A stretch of DNA of 44,435 bases from JAKCDU01 sp035551615 (GCA_035551615.1 DASZNC010000037.1:1-44435); one strand, 5' to 3'. Positions 14,565 through 23,321 are shown, numbered from the stretch's first letter. Made by a program: numbers and translations. The notes: generated by a model from the letters alone, not told the origin.

Positions 14565-15292
14565 CGGTCTCCGATCAGGGCGGCGACGCCGTCGAGGATC
14601 CGGTCCAGGCCGAAGAGGAAATCCTCGTGGTCCGACCGGGGTGACGACGGCTCCGACCAGGCGATGCCGTACAGGCGGGGGAAGCGCTCCTCGTCGAGGA
14701 GCAGCCGGAGGAACGACTCGAAACTGGGCGACTCGACGCCCTCCGGGCGGGCCCGGGCGGCGTCGTTGGCCATGCGGGCCTCGCTCAGCGTGTACGAGCT
14801 GATCAGGCCGATGATCCTGAGCTTGTCGACGTCGGCCAGACCGGTGCCGTCCATGGTCTCGAGACCGCGCTCGACGAAGGTCAACGAGTTCGGGGCCATC
14901 GGCGGTGCAGCCATCGGCATCTGGGTCAGCCACGGATGTTGCGCCAGAACGTCGCGCTGGATCCCCGACCAGGTCCGCAGCCGGTCCCGCCACGTGTCAC
15001 CTTCGATGACGAGTTCCTCTGCGCCCTCGGCGCTGGCGTCCCACATCAACTGGAGCAACTCGTCCTTGTTGGCCACGTAGCGGTAGAGCGACATGGTGGT
15101 GAACCCGACCTCGGCCGCCACCCGGGCCATGGAGAGTGACTCGAGCCCGTCCCGGTCGGCCACCGCCACCGCAGCCGAGACGATGGACTCGACCGACAGG
15201 CCCGGGCGTGGTCCCCGGCGCCCGGCCGGGCGCCGGCCCCACAGGATGTCGAGTCCGGGCGGCAGGGGAACGGGAGTGTCGGGCGCGGTCAT
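14561..15292 (-). CDS. TetR-family regulator
   Basis: A 243-residue regulator with the TetR helix-turn-helix at residues 34-80 (SIVSAAVAVADRDGLESLSM, then FTTMSLYRYVANKDELLQLM) and a large C-terminal domain of the TetR_C_1 (tetracycline-repressor-like) kind (LRTWSGIQRDVLAQHPWLTQ). It is transcribed with the P450 and divergently from a DrrAB-like ABC exporter. The 57-base gap to the exporter start codon holds a perfect GTGTATG-A-CATACAC palindrome. By position it most likely represses the exporter and itself; this resembles known drug-responsive TetR/ABC pairs. Confidence 0.9.
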   Translation of the reverse strand: MTAPDTPVPLPPGLDILWGRRPAGRRGPRPGLSVESIVSAAVAVADRDGLESLSMARVAAEVGFTTMSLYRYVANKDELLQLMWDASAEGAEELVIEGDTWRDRLRTWSGIQRDVLAQHPWLTQMPMAAPPMAPNSLTFVERGLETMDGTGLADVDKLRIIGLISSYTLSEARMANDAARARPEGVESPSFESFLRLLLDEERFPRLYGIAWSEPSSPRSDHEDFLFGLDRILDGVAALIGDR

Positions 15293-15326
15293 GGGATCGG
15301 CTCAGTCTGCATGTTGACCTAACTGC

Positions 15327-15360
15327 GTGTGCAGTATACAGTTACGTGTATGACATACAC
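15327..15360. promoter_or_regulatory. TetR operator region overlapping the ABC-exporter start
   Basis: GTGTATG-A-CATACAC (15346-15360) is a perfect 7-bp-arm palindrome that includes the likely ATG start (15350) of the ABC ATPase gene. A related site GTGT-N6-ATACA lies at 15327-15341, centre-to-centre 19 bp away. Binding here would cover the exporter start and the divergent tetR promoter. Confidence 0.68.
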
Positions 15361-16273
15361 AGTTGTCGCCCGGGGGCTCACCAAGGTGTACGGCGGCGCC
15401 GCCGCGCTGGCCGGGGTCGACCTCGACGTGGCAACCGGGACCATCGTCGCCCTGCTCGGGCCGAACGGGGCCGGGAAGACCACGATGATCCGGATACTGG
15501 CCACGTTGACCCGGCCCGACGGTGGCACCGCCGTCGTCGCCGGGCACGACCTGATGGCCGACCCGAAGGCGATCAAACGCGACGTCAGCCTCACCGGCCA
15601 GTACGCGGCGGTGGACGACCTGCTGACGGGGGAGGAGAACCTGCTGATGATGGCCCGTCTGCGTCACGTGCCGCGGGCCCATCTGCACCGGCGGGTGCAG
15701 GACATGCTGACCGAGTTCGATCTGGTGCCGGTGCGGGACCGGCGGGTGGCCGGCTACTCGGGCGGGCTCCGGCGCCGGCTCGATCTGGCCATGAGCATGA
15801 TCGTGCCACCCAAGCTCCTGTTCCTCGACGAGCCGACCACCGGCCTCGATCCGCGCAGCCGGGAGCAGCTGTGGGAGACGGTGCGGCGACTGGTCGGCGG
15901 CGGGGTGACCGTGCTGCTCACCACCCAGTACCTGGAGGAGGCGGACCAGTTGGCCGACACCATCGTCATGATCGACCACGGGCGGGTCGTGTCCCAGGGC
16001 CGGGCCGCCGAGCTGAAGGCACGCGTCGGCACGGAGGTGATCCGGCTCGAGTTCGCCGCCCGACCCGACTACGAGCGGGCGGTGCGCCAGCCCGGTGTGA
16101 TCCGGGCCGACGAAGGGGACCGGGTGATCGAGGTGGCTACGGACGGCAGCGCCGCCCACGTGCAGCACGAGTTGGCCCGCCTGACGGTCGGGAGCACCGG
16201 ACCGGTGCGGGTGGCCATCGACCGGCCGACCCTCGATGACGTGTTCCTCTCCGTGACGGAGGCGGTGGCCTGA
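15350..16273 (+). CDS. DrrA-like ABC exporter ATP-binding protein
   Basis: A 307-residue ABC ATPase with Walker A GPNGAGKT (residues 37-44), signature GYSGGLRRRLDLAMSM, Walker B LLFLDEPTTGLDP, and TTQYLEEADQLAD with the switch His-equivalent Gln. The C-terminal extension (DRPTLDDVFLSVT) is the DrrA/daunorubicin-resistance type DUF4162-like tail. It energises export by the coupled ABC-2 permease. I prefer ATG 15350 (MTYTVVARGLTKVYGG) over the GTG at 15329 because the preferred N-terminus matches the family. Neither has a Shine-Dalgarno, so the message may be leaderless. Stop and next start overlap (TGATG). Confidence 0.92.
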   Translation: MTYTVVARGLTKVYGGAAALAGVDLDVATGTIVALLGPNGAGKTTMIRILATLTRPDGGTAVVAGHDLMADPKAIKRDVSLTGQYAAVDDLLTGEENLLMMARLRHVPRAHLHRRVQDMLTEFDLVPVRDRRVAGYSGGLRRRLDLAMSMIVPPKLLFLDEPTTGLDPRSREQLWETVRRLVGGGVTVLLTTQYLEEADQLADTIVMIDHGRVVSQGRAAELKARVGTEVIRLEFAARPDYERAVRQPGVIRADEGDRVIEVATDGSAAHVQHELARLTVGSTGPVRVAIDRPTLDDVFLSVTEAVA

Positions 16274-17121
16274 TGGGCGCCTCCTTTGACCTGAACCTGA
16301 CCAGTGGGGGAGAGGGCCGGAGCACTTTCACGATGCCCGGGACCCGGGGACGGCCGGCCGTGCTCAGCGACTGGCGGGTGATGGGTGGCCGTTGCCTGCG
16401 CCGGTCGTTCCGCAACCCGGAGGCCTTCTTCACCGCTCTCATGCTGCCGATCGTGTTGATGCTGCTCTTCGTGTACGTCTTCGGCGGGGACCTGCGGACG
16501 AGCGGCACGTACGTCGACTACGTCGTGCCCGGCCTGATCGTGCTCTGCGCCGGCTTCGGCGCCGGCACCACTGCCGTGGCGGTGGCCACCGACATGACCA
16601 ACGGCATGGTCGACCGCATCCGCTCCATGCCGGTCGGCGCCTCGGCCCTCTTGGTCGGTCACGTGATCGCCAGCCTGGCTCGCAACCTGGTCGCCACCGC
16701 CCTCGTCATCGGTGCCGGGCTGGCGATCGGCTGGCGGCCGTCGGGAACGGCCATGGACTGGGTGGCGGCCACCGGCATGATCCTGCTGTTCGTCTCCGCC
16801 CTGTCGTGGCTGGCGGCGGGTGTCGGTCTCCTGGCCGGCAGTGCCGAAGCGGCCACGTCCTTCACTATGTTGCTGATGTTCATTCCTTACGTGAGCACCG
16901 CCTTCGTCCCGGCCCGGACGATGCCCTCGGCCCTGGCCGCGTTCGCCCGTGACCAGCCCTTCACGCCGATCATCGAGACCATGCGCGGCCTCTGGATGGG
17001 CAGCACTTCGACCGGTTCGTCGACCGGGCACGAAGCGTTGATAGCGGTGGCCTGCTGCGTCGCCCTCCTCTTGATCTCGGCGTTCGGCGCGTCCCGCCTG
17101 TTCGTCCGGCGGGCGGTGTAG
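16273..17121 (+). CDS. DrrB-like ABC-2 permease
   Basis: A 282-residue ABC-2 type membrane protein with about six helices. Its cytosolic N-terminus ends in DWRVMGGRCLRRSFRNPEAF, and the core includes FGAGTTAVAVATDMTNGMVD then RIRSMPVGASALLVGHVIAS, the typical DrrB segment (GxVDRxRxxPxxxxA). It ends with PFTPIIETMRGLWMG. With the upstream ATPase it forms an exporter for a hydrophobic compound or drug. It starts one base into the ATPase stop (TGATG). The divergent TetR and P450 genes suggest the exported or sensed compound may also be a P450 substrate or product. Confidence 0.92.
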   Translation: MGASFDLNLTSGGEGRSTFTMPGTRGRPAVLSDWRVMGGRCLRRSFRNPEAFFTALMLPIVLMLLFVYVFGGDLRTSGTYVDYVVPGLIVLCAGFGAGTTAVAVATDMTNGMVDRIRSMPVGASALLVGHVIASLARNLVATALVIGAGLAIGWRPSGTAMDWVAATGMILLFVSALSWLAAGVGLLAGSAEAATSFTMLLMFIPYVSTAFVPARTMPSALAAFARDQPFTPIIETMRGLWMGSTSTGSSTGHEALIAVACCVALLLISAFGASRLFVRRAV

Positions 17122-17174
17122 GCCGATCGGCCAACGGGCATACTCGGTCCCTCGACGACGAGGGGGAGAGGGCT

Positions 17175-19493
17175 GTGGCCGACCAGACGAGAGCCGCGTT
17201 CCGGGATCTGCTGGACGAGCTGGGCGCCCTGCACGGGCGCCTGGCCGACCAGCTGGACGGTCCCGGCGACGAGCTCACCGCCCTCGAAGCGCACCGCTGG
17301 ATTCTGAGCATCCTGCAGGTGGCGTCGGACGTGTACATATGGTCGGACACGGGCCGTCCCCGGTTCGTGGACATCGTCGGCCCGTACAAGAAGTGGGGCG
17401 GCGACAACGCCGACGCCTTCTACTGCTTCACGCCCATAGACCCGGCGCGGACCTACAAGGTGGCGGTCGACATCGGCGACGCCGTGTACCTGTCCCTCAC
17501 GGTGTACGGGGGTCCCGACGACGGGCGGTACTCCGATCGGATCGTGGGCAGCCTCAACAGCCGGGAGGCGCCGCCGTCGGACAGCGGCCGGATCGAGATG
17601 ACGCTCTCCGCCCAGGATCCGGGTGACGGCTCACCCTGGATCAGGTTGGCGCCCGACGCCGTGTGCGCGCTGACCCGGGACTACCTGGAGGATCCCAACC
17701 ACGGGCGCCGCGCCGTATGGCACATAGAAGCAGTCGACCCGCCGGCCCATCCGGTCGCGACCGACGCCGATCTGGCCCGGCGCATCCGGGCCACCACCAC
17801 CTGGATCCAGGAGCAGGCCAAGATGGTCCCGCTCCCGCTCGGCGCACCCAACACCATCGATCCCCCGTATCCGGTCCCGCAACAGACCTACGGCTGGGCG
17901 GCCGGCGACGCCGCCTACGCCATGGGCAGCTTCGAGTTGAACCCGGATCAGGCCCTCGTCATCCGGGGCCGGTCGCCGGGTTGCGCGTTCTGGAACATGT
18001 GCCTGTGGAACCCGTTCCTCCACACCTACAACTACGACTACGAACGGGTGACGATCAACGGGGCCCAGGTCCGGTACGGGGACGACGGGTCGTGGGAGAT
18101 CGTCGTCGCCGCCCACGACCCCGGCCATCCGAACTGGGTGTCCACCGGCGGCCACCGGTCAGGTCGCATCTGGTTCCGGTGGTTCCTGCCCGACGGGACG
18201 CCCGAGCATCCGTCGGTGGAGGTCATCAGCAACCGGCCGGCGGCCGTCACCATCGAGGACCTGGAGGACCCGGTATTCTCCGATGAGGTCAGCGCCGTGT
18301 TCGGTTTCATGGCCGACGCCGGGGCTGCGCTGGAGCTCCGGCCCGAGCCGCTCATGGCCGGCGCCGTCGAACAGACCGGGTTGGACGACTTCGGCGCCCT
18401 GGGTTTCGTCGAGCGTCTGGATGTGCTGTGCCGGGGCCTGCGCGATGAGGCCGGCCTGAGCCCGGCCGGGGCCATGGCCCAGCACGCCTTACTGACCGGG
18501 CTCCTGCGCAACCGCCTGCTCATCGAGGACCGGAACCACCGCCACCCCGAGATCCTGGCGGTCGAGGTCCGGGCGCCGATCATCATCTGCGGACTGCCCC
18601 GGACCGGCACCACCCACCTGCACAACCTGATGTCGGCCGACCCGGCGCTGCGCTCACTGCCTTACTGGGAGAGCCTCGAGCCGGTGCTGGCCGAGAGCGA
18701 GAGACCGGCGGCCGGTGAGCCGGATCCCCGGCGGGCCCGCACCGAACGGGCGCTCTGGCTGGTCAACTCGGCCATGCCCCATTTCGTGCGCATGCACGAG
18801 ATGACCGTGGACCACGCCCATGAGGAGATCCAGCTGCTGGCCATCGACTTCTCGTCGATGCTGTTCGAGACGATCGCCCCGATGCCGAGCTGGCGGGATT
18901 ACTACCTGGCCCACGATCAGAGGGCCAGCTACGAGTACATGAAGCGCGTGCTCCAGGTCATGCAGTGGGAACGGGGCGGTGACCGTTGGGTGCTGAAATC
19001 TCCGCAACACCTGGAACAGTTCCCGGTCCTGGCCCGCACGTTCCCCGACGCCACCTTCGTCGTCCCCCACCGAGACCCGGTGTCGGTGACGGCGTCGATG
19101 ACCATGATGCTGGCCTACTCGGCCCGCATGGGCCGCCAGCACGTGGATGTGGCCGCCCTCGGCCGTTACTGGTCCGACCGGCTGGAGCGGATGTTGCGGT
19201 CGTGCGTCGACGACCGCGATTCCCTTCCCGCCGACCGGTCCATCGACGTCCGTTTCGACGAGTTCATGGCCGACGACGTGGCCATGGTCGCCCGCATATA
19301 CGAGATCGCCGGCCAACCGTTCCCCGAGGCATCGAAGTCGGCCATGGAGGCGTTCATGGTCCAGCACCCGAGAGGCCGGTTCGGCACGGTCCACTACGAC
19401 CTGCACACCTTCGGTCTGGACTGGGCCGAACGCCGGCGGGCGCTGGGCTTCTACTCCGAACGTTTCGGCCTGGCCGACGAACCGGCGCGCTGA
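17175..19493 (+). CDS. DUF1214-type domain fused to a sulfotransferase
   Basis: A 772-residue two-domain protein. Residues 1 to about 370 resemble DUF1214-type actinobacterial proteins (VGPYKKWGGDNADAFYCFTP, YGWAAGDAAYAMGSFELNPD, CAFWNMCLWNPFLHTYNYDY, GRIWFRWFLPDG). Residues about 390-772 are a Sulfotransfer_3-type sulfotransferase: the PAPS 5'-phosphosulfate loop is GLPRTGTTHLHNLM (473-486), and FVVPHRDPVSVTASM (628-642) is the 3'-phosphate-binding strand-helix. It presumably transfers sulfate from PAPS to a hydroxyl of a lipid-like acceptor. The GTG start has GAGGGGGAGAG upstream. I see no frameshift or stop at the junction, so the fusion looks genuine. The DUF1214 function is unknown. Confidence 0.87.
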   Translation: MADQTRAAFRDLLDELGALHGRLADQLDGPGDELTALEAHRWILSILQVASDVYIWSDTGRPRFVDIVGPYKKWGGDNADAFYCFTPIDPARTYKVAVDIGDAVYLSLTVYGGPDDGRYSDRIVGSLNSREAPPSDSGRIEMTLSAQDPGDGSPWIRLAPDAVCALTRDYLEDPNHGRRAVWHIEAVDPPAHPVATDADLARRIRATTTWIQEQAKMVPLPLGAPNTIDPPYPVPQQTYGWAAGDAAYAMGSFELNPDQALVIRGRSPGCAFWNMCLWNPFLHTYNYDYERVTINGAQVRYGDDGSWEIVVAAHDPGHPNWVSTGGHRSGRIWFRWFLPDGTPEHPSVEVISNRPAAVTIEDLEDPVFSDEVSAVFGFMADAGAALELRPEPLMAGAVEQTGLDDFGALGFVERLDVLCRGLRDEAGLSPAGAMAQHALLTGLLRNRLLIEDRNHRHPEILAVEVRAPIIICGLPRTGTTHLHNLMSADPALRSLPYWESLEPVLAESERPAAGEPDPRRARTERALWLVNSAMPHFVRMHEMTVDHAHEEIQLLAIDFSSMLFETIAPMPSWRDYYLAHDQRASYEYMKRVLQVMQWERGGDRWVLKSPQHLEQFPVLARTFPDATFVVPHRDPVSVTASMTMMLAYSARMGRQHVDVAALGRYWSDRLERMLRSCVDDRDSLPADRSIDVRFDEFMADDVAMVARIYEIAGQPFPEASKSAMEAFMVQHPRGRFGTVHYDLHTFGLDWAERRRALGFYSERFGLADEPAR

Positions 19494-19564
19494 CCGGCCA
19501 CCGGATCCTCGGCGACCGCTTCGGCCACGATTGCGCGACCGGCTGGTTCCGTCGGGAGCGGCCG

Positions 19565-20689
19565 TTAGGCGGTGAGACCGGCCAGATCCGCTTCGCGGGC
19601 GGCCAGCGGATCGGCGAGCAGCCGGCGGTGCCGGTCGGCCCAGCCGGGGCCGCGCACGACGTAGGAGATGCGCTCCCGCCACCCGGTGGACCGGGCCACG
19701 TCGGCCAGGATGGCCCGGAACTCATGAGTGGCGATGGTGTCGATGCCGAACGAGCCGATGTTCTTGGTCAGCCCGTAGACGACCTCCTCACCCTCCGGCT
19801 CGAACGTGCCGAACAACCGGTCCCAGATGATGAGGATGCTGCCGTGATTGCGGTCGATGTAGCGCAGGTTCGATCCGTGGTGCACCCGGTGGTGCGACGG
19901 CGTGTTGAGGGCGGCTTCGCCCGGTCCCAAACGGCGTATGGCCTCGGTGTGGATCCAGTACTGGTAGAGCAGGTTGATACCGCGGGCCAGGAGCACCTGG
20001 TCCCGGTCGATGCCGATCAGGCACAGGGCACCGTACGGCACCGGCGTGCCCAGTGCGTCGAGAACCGGCTGCCGCAACGCGGTCGACAGGTTGTAGTGCT
20101 CGCTCGAGTGATGCACCACGTGGATGGCCCACATGTATCGGCTCTCGTGCATGAACCGGTGGTTCCAGTAGTAGATGAAATCCCAACCGGCGATCGCCGC
20201 CGCCAGTCCCATTCGGCGGCTGATGCGCCGCCGCCCCGGCCGGCGGTTCCACATCCGGTCCATCGACGTGCGGTCCTGCCAGACGGTGGCCACCGCAACA
20301 CCCCCCAGCGCGACCGAGGCCACGCCTCCGGTGGACGCCACCCGGCGGGCCACCCGCCCGGCGGTGGACGACCGGTCCCGACGTTTGGCGACGGCATCGG
20401 CGATCGAGGTCGCTACGACTGCGCCGAGCGCCCCGGCCACGATGGCCCGGCCGAAGCGACCACGACCGGGTGTCAGCGGCCGGAGTAGTTTCGGGCCCAC
20501 CAGTGGGGCGATCAGGCTGATCGTGCCCATGGTCAGGCTGGCGATCGTGTCGCGCCGTTCGTAGTCTCCCGCCGACGGTGATCCGGTCCGGGCCCGCCGC
20601 CGCATGACCACCCGCTCGGCCGCCATCGTGGCGAAGTAGAACGGCACAGCCGCGACCGTCGGATCGCGCAGCGGTCGGGAAGCGGACAT
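19565..20689 (-). CDS. Sterol-desaturase-type di-iron oxygenase
   Basis: A 374-residue membrane protein of the fatty acid hydroxylase/sterol desaturase superfamily. The histidine clusters that bind two irons are HRFMHESRYMW, HVVHHSSEHYN and HHRVHHGSN. Hydrophobic segments precede the first cluster, and the loop IWDRLFGTFEPEGEEVVYGL is typical of the alkylglycerol-monooxygenase/sterol desaturase branch. It would hydroxylate or desaturate a lipid, using oxygen and an electron donor. The N-terminal 130 residues (hydrophobic helices and an arginine-rich stretch) are longer than in minimal family members. It converges with the sulfotransferase fusion 71 bases away. Confidence 0.91.
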   Translation of the reverse strand: MSASRPLRDPTVAAVPFYFATMAAERVVMRRRARTGSPSAGDYERRDTIASLTMGTISLIAPLVGPKLLRPLTPGRGRFGRAIVAGALGAVVATSIADAVAKRRDRSSTAGRVARRVASTGGVASVALGGVAVATVWQDRTSMDRMWNRRPGRRRISRRMGLAAAIAGWDFIYYWNHRFMHESRYMWAIHVVHHSSEHYNLSTALRQPVLDALGTPVPYGALCLIGIDRDQVLLARGINLLYQYWIHTEAIRRLGPGEAALNTPSHHRVHHGSNLRYIDRNHGSILIIWDRLFGTFEPEGEEVVYGLTKNIGSFGIDTIATHEFRAILADVARSTGWRERISYVVRGPGWADRHRRLLADPLAAREADLAGLTA

Positions 20690-20828
20690 GACCGGCCATT
20701 TTGGCGCAGGGCGGGGCCGCCCGCCCGCCGGCCCTGCCCGGTCGCCGGTGCCGGGCCCGGCCGATGTTGGCGCCAGACATCACCGGGTCTCTCGACGGCA
20801 CGAACGTGGCGATCGCCCCTGACTCCGG

Positions 20829-21404
20829 TCAATAGGCGGTGGCATCGCGATGGACATGGGCGTGGAGGCCGTCGCGATTGAAGATCATGATCAGTTCGGC
20901 CGGCCGTTCGACGGCGACCAGGGCGTGGGGCGTCATGGTGCTGAACTCGGCCGCTTCCCCGGCCCGGACGATGATCTGGCGGTCGCCGAGCGAGAGCCGG
21001 ACCCGGCCGGATATGACGAAGAACCAGTCGTGACCGGGGTGCACCTGGAGCACCTCGTCGCAGCCGTCCGGCTCGATACGCATCTTCACCGCCGTCGTGT
21101 TGCCGGTCGGCCGGCTCAGCATCCAGGTCGTCCGGTGGCCGGTGCTGCTCGGCTCGGGGCGGATGACCACGTCTTCATCAGTGTCGACATCCAGTAACGA
21201 ATCCAGATCGACCTGAAGGGCGCGGGCGAGCGGAAGAAGCACATCGAGGCTGATCGTCCGCTTGCCGGTCTCTATCCGGCTGATCGTGGACGGGCTGATA
21301 CTGGTCCGCTCGGCCAGATCGTCGAGGGACAGGCCGAGGGTCGTGCGCAGGCTGCGCAACCGGGTCCGGACCATCTGTTCGACATCGGGCGAGCCCTTCA
21401 CCAT
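20829..21404 (-). CDS. XRE-cupin transcriptional regulator
   Basis: A 191-residue protein with an N-terminal Cro/CI helix-turn-helix (residues 13-68: LRSLRTTLGLSLDDLAERTS then ISPSTISRIETGKRTISLD) and a C-terminal cupin (residues about 115-180: VHPGHDWFFVISGRVRLSLG and AAEFSTMTPHALVAVE). The cupin probably senses a small ligand. The ATG at 21404 sits inside a perfect 8-bp-arm palindrome, so it is likely autoregulated and possibly leaderless. It is divergent from the thioredoxin-reductase-like/methyltransferase fusion; this pairing is recurrent in actinobacteria, and the regulator probably controls it. Confidence 0.92.
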   Translation of the reverse strand: MVKGSPDVEQMVRTRLRSLRTTLGLSLDDLAERTSISPSTISRIETGKRTISLDVLLPLARALQVDLDSLLDVDTDEDVVIRPEPSSTGHRTTWMLSRPTGNTTAVKMRIEPDGCDEVLQVHPGHDWFFVISGRVRLSLGDRQIIVRAGEAAEFSTMTPHALVAVERPAELIMIFNRDGLHAHVHRDATAY

Positions 21405-21443
21405 CTTGCGAATATAGCAAGATGCCTTGCTGTAAGCGAGGCA
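21402..21443. promoter_or_regulatory. Two palindromic operators in the xre/oxidoreductase divergon
   Basis: CATCTTGC-gaatata-GCAAGATG (21402-21424) is a perfect dyad containing the xre start codon. TGCCTTGC-tgtaa-GCGAGGCA (21423-21443) matches in 7 of 8 arm positions and overlaps it by two bases. Both share CTTGC...GC(A/G)AG, the expected form for XRE-family binding. Confidence 0.7.
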
Positions 21444-21460
21444 GGCCGTAGTCTGGGGTC

Positions 21461-23194
21461 ATGACCGATCATCACCACCAGGGTCAGCACCAGGGCGTCC
21501 TGCGTCACTGTGACGTCTGTGTCATCGGCGGCTCGGCGGCCGGTCTGGCCGCCGCTCTGCAACTGGGTCGTCAGCGCCGGTCGGTGATCGTCGTCGACGA
21601 TCGCACCCCCCGCAACGCGCCGGCCGCCCACATGCACAGTTTCCTGACCAACGAAGGCCGACCGCCGGCCGAACTCACCGCTGCCGGCCGGGAGGAGGTC
21701 CGCAGCTATGGCGGAGAGGTGCTGACCGCCCGGGCCACAGATGTGAGCCGTGACGGCGAGGATGGCTTCCGCGTCGAGCTGGTCGGCGGCCATTCCATCG
21801 TGGCCCGCCGGGTGCTGGCCGCCACCGGTCTGGTCGACGAGATCCCCGACATCGACGGTCTGGCCCGACACTGGGGCGGCGACGTCCTGCACTGCCCGTT
21901 CTGCCACGGCTACGAGGTGCGGGACCAGCGCATCGTTCTCATCGTCACCCACCCGCTGGGCCTGCACCCGGCACCGCTGTGGCGCCAACTCAGCGCCCAG
22001 TTGACCATTGTCCGGCATGGTTCCTTCGACCTCGACGCCGCCCCGCTCGATGCCCTCCAGGCTGCGGGTGTGACCGTTCGGCCCGGCCCGGTGGAGCGGG
22101 TCATCACCGGCGACGACGGGCACGTCACGGCCGTCGAACTGGCCTCCGGCGAGCGGATCGAGGCCGACGCGGTGGCCATCGGTGCCGGGTTCAGAGTAAG
22201 GGTGGAACCGTTCCTCGCACTGGGATTGAAGGCCGCCGCGCACGTCACCGGGATGGGGGACTTAATCGAAACCGACCCGACCGGCGCCACCTCTGTGCCC
22301 GGGTTGTATGCGGCCGGCAACCTGACCGACCCGAGCCAGCAGGTCTTACAGGCGGCCGCCCAGGGCAGCCGGGTCGGGGCGATGATCGGATTCAGCTTGG
22401 CCGAGGAGGACCTGCAGGCGGCCGCCCGCACCGCGACCGCAGGAGCGCCGGCGGCCGGCACATCGCCCGCCGGCACATCGCCCGCCGGCTCGTCGGCTGC
22501 CGGCTCGTCGCCCGCCGGTCCGTCGGCTGCCGGCTCGTCGCCCGCCGGTGCGCCGGCTGCCCACCCGTCGGCCAACGAGGCCGATTGGAATCACCGCTAC
22601 AGAGGCCGGCCGATGTGGAGCGGCAACCCCAACGGCTCTCTGGTCAACGAGATCATCGGCCTACCCGCCGGCCGGGCGCTCGATGTCGGCGCGGGCGAGG
22701 GTGGCGACGCCATCTGGTTGGCCGAGCAGGGCTGGCAGGTGACGGCCAGCGACATCTCGACCGTCGCCCTCAATCGGGTGCGGGCCGAAGCCGACCGGCG
22801 CCGTCTCGACGTGAAGTGCGCCCATGCCGACGCCAACGCATCCGCGGCGTTCCCCGCCGGTGCCTTCGATCTGGTGTCGGCCCAATACGCCTCCATCCCC
22901 CGAACGTCGGACGGTCGGGCGGTGGGGAATCTGATGGCTGCGGTCGCCCCGGGCGGGACCCTGTTGATCGTCAGCCACGACATCGAGCCGATGCGGGCGC
23001 CGACCGATCCGGGCCAGACGAGCCGTCCCTTCGACGCTGATGCCTATGTCCGGGTGGAGGACTTCGCCGACGCCCTCACCGCGGCAGCCGGTTGGGAGGT
23101 CGTGGTCCACGAGAAACGGACACGCCCGCCCGGCTCGGCCACCGCCGCCCATCACGTCGAAGACGTGATCCTCCGGGCCCGCCGGACGACCTGA
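21461..23194 (+). CDS. Thioredoxin-reductase-like/SAM methyltransferase fusion
   Basis: A 577-residue bifunctional protein. Residues about 17-320 are a TrxR-like FAD/NAD(P) oxidoreductase: VCVIGGSAAGLAAALQLGRQ, then CPFCHGYE (145-152) in place of the usual TrxR CATC motif, and GLYAAGNLTDPSQQVLQAAA near its end. Residues about 322-368 are an Ala-Ser-Pro-Gly linker of repeated AGSSPAG/AGTSPAG units. Residues about 372-577 are a class I methyltransferase with SAM motif LDVGAGEGGDA (407-417) and VSAQYASIPR. The N-terminus has a HHH/HQGQHQG cluster. This fusion is known in actinobacteria. The role is probably redox modification plus methylation of a small toxic or metalloid-like compound, but the substrate is unproven. 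Confidence 0.93.
   Translation: MTDHHHQGQHQGVLRHCDVCVIGGSAAGLAAALQLGRQRRSVIVVDDRTPRNAPAAHMHSFLTNEGRPPAELTAAGREEVRSYGGEVLTARATDVSRDGEDGFRVELVGGHSIVARRVLAATGLVDEIPDIDGLARHWGGDVLHCPFCHGYEVRDQRIVLIVTHPLGLHPAPLWRQLSAQLTIVRHGSFDLDAAPLDALQAAGVTVRPGPVERVITGDDGHVTAVELASGERIEADAVAIGAGFRVRVEPFLALGLKAAAHVTGMGDLIETDPTGATSVPGLYAAGNLTDPSQQVLQAAAQGSRVGAMIGFSLAEEDLQAAARTATAGAPAAGTSPAGTSPAGSSAAGSSPAGPSAAGSSPAGAPAAHPSANEADWNHRYRGRPMWSGNPNGSLVNEIIGLPAGRALDVGAGEGGDAIWLAEQGWQVTASDISTVALNRVRAEADRRRLDVKCAHADANASAAFPAGAFDLVSAQYASIPRTSDGRAVGNLMAAVAPGGTLLIVSHDIEPMRAPTDPGQTSRPFDADAYVRVEDFADALTAAAGWEVVVHEKRTRPPGSATAAHHVEDVILRARRTT
22438..22566 (+). repeat. Linker-coding tandem repeats
   Basis: Repeated units such as GCCGGCACATCGCCC (twice) and GCCGGCTCGTCGCCCGCCGGT with variants encode the Ala-Ser-Pro-Gly linker between the oxidoreductase and methyltransferase domains. 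The repeats keep the frame. They probably vary in copy number between strains. Confidence 0.7.
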
Positions 23195-23250
23195 CCCCGG
23201 ATTGCTGTCGGTACCCAGCGTCCCACGCGACGTACTGACAACAATCCCGG
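23195..23250. terminator. Bidirectional hairpin between convergent genes
   Basis: GGATTGCTGTCGGTAC (23199-23214) pairs with GTACTGACAACAATCC (23232-23247) in 14 of 16 positions around a 17-base loop. It lies just past the fusion gene stop and 72 bases from the convergent MFS stop, the right place for a shared terminator. There is no T-run, so it may act with Rho or as an RNA-end stabiliser. Confidence 0.55.
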
Positions 23251-23321
23251 CCGCCCGCCGCAACCGGCGCAGCTCGAAGTAGGCGCCGCCTCGTCCGGCC
23301 CGGCGGCCCGCCGGAACCGGT

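Noticed and set aside
12405..15080. An 891-codon plus-strand open frame
   Set aside because: It runs across the NiCoT gene and antisense to the P450 and tetR genes; its composition is that of a high-GC shadow frame.
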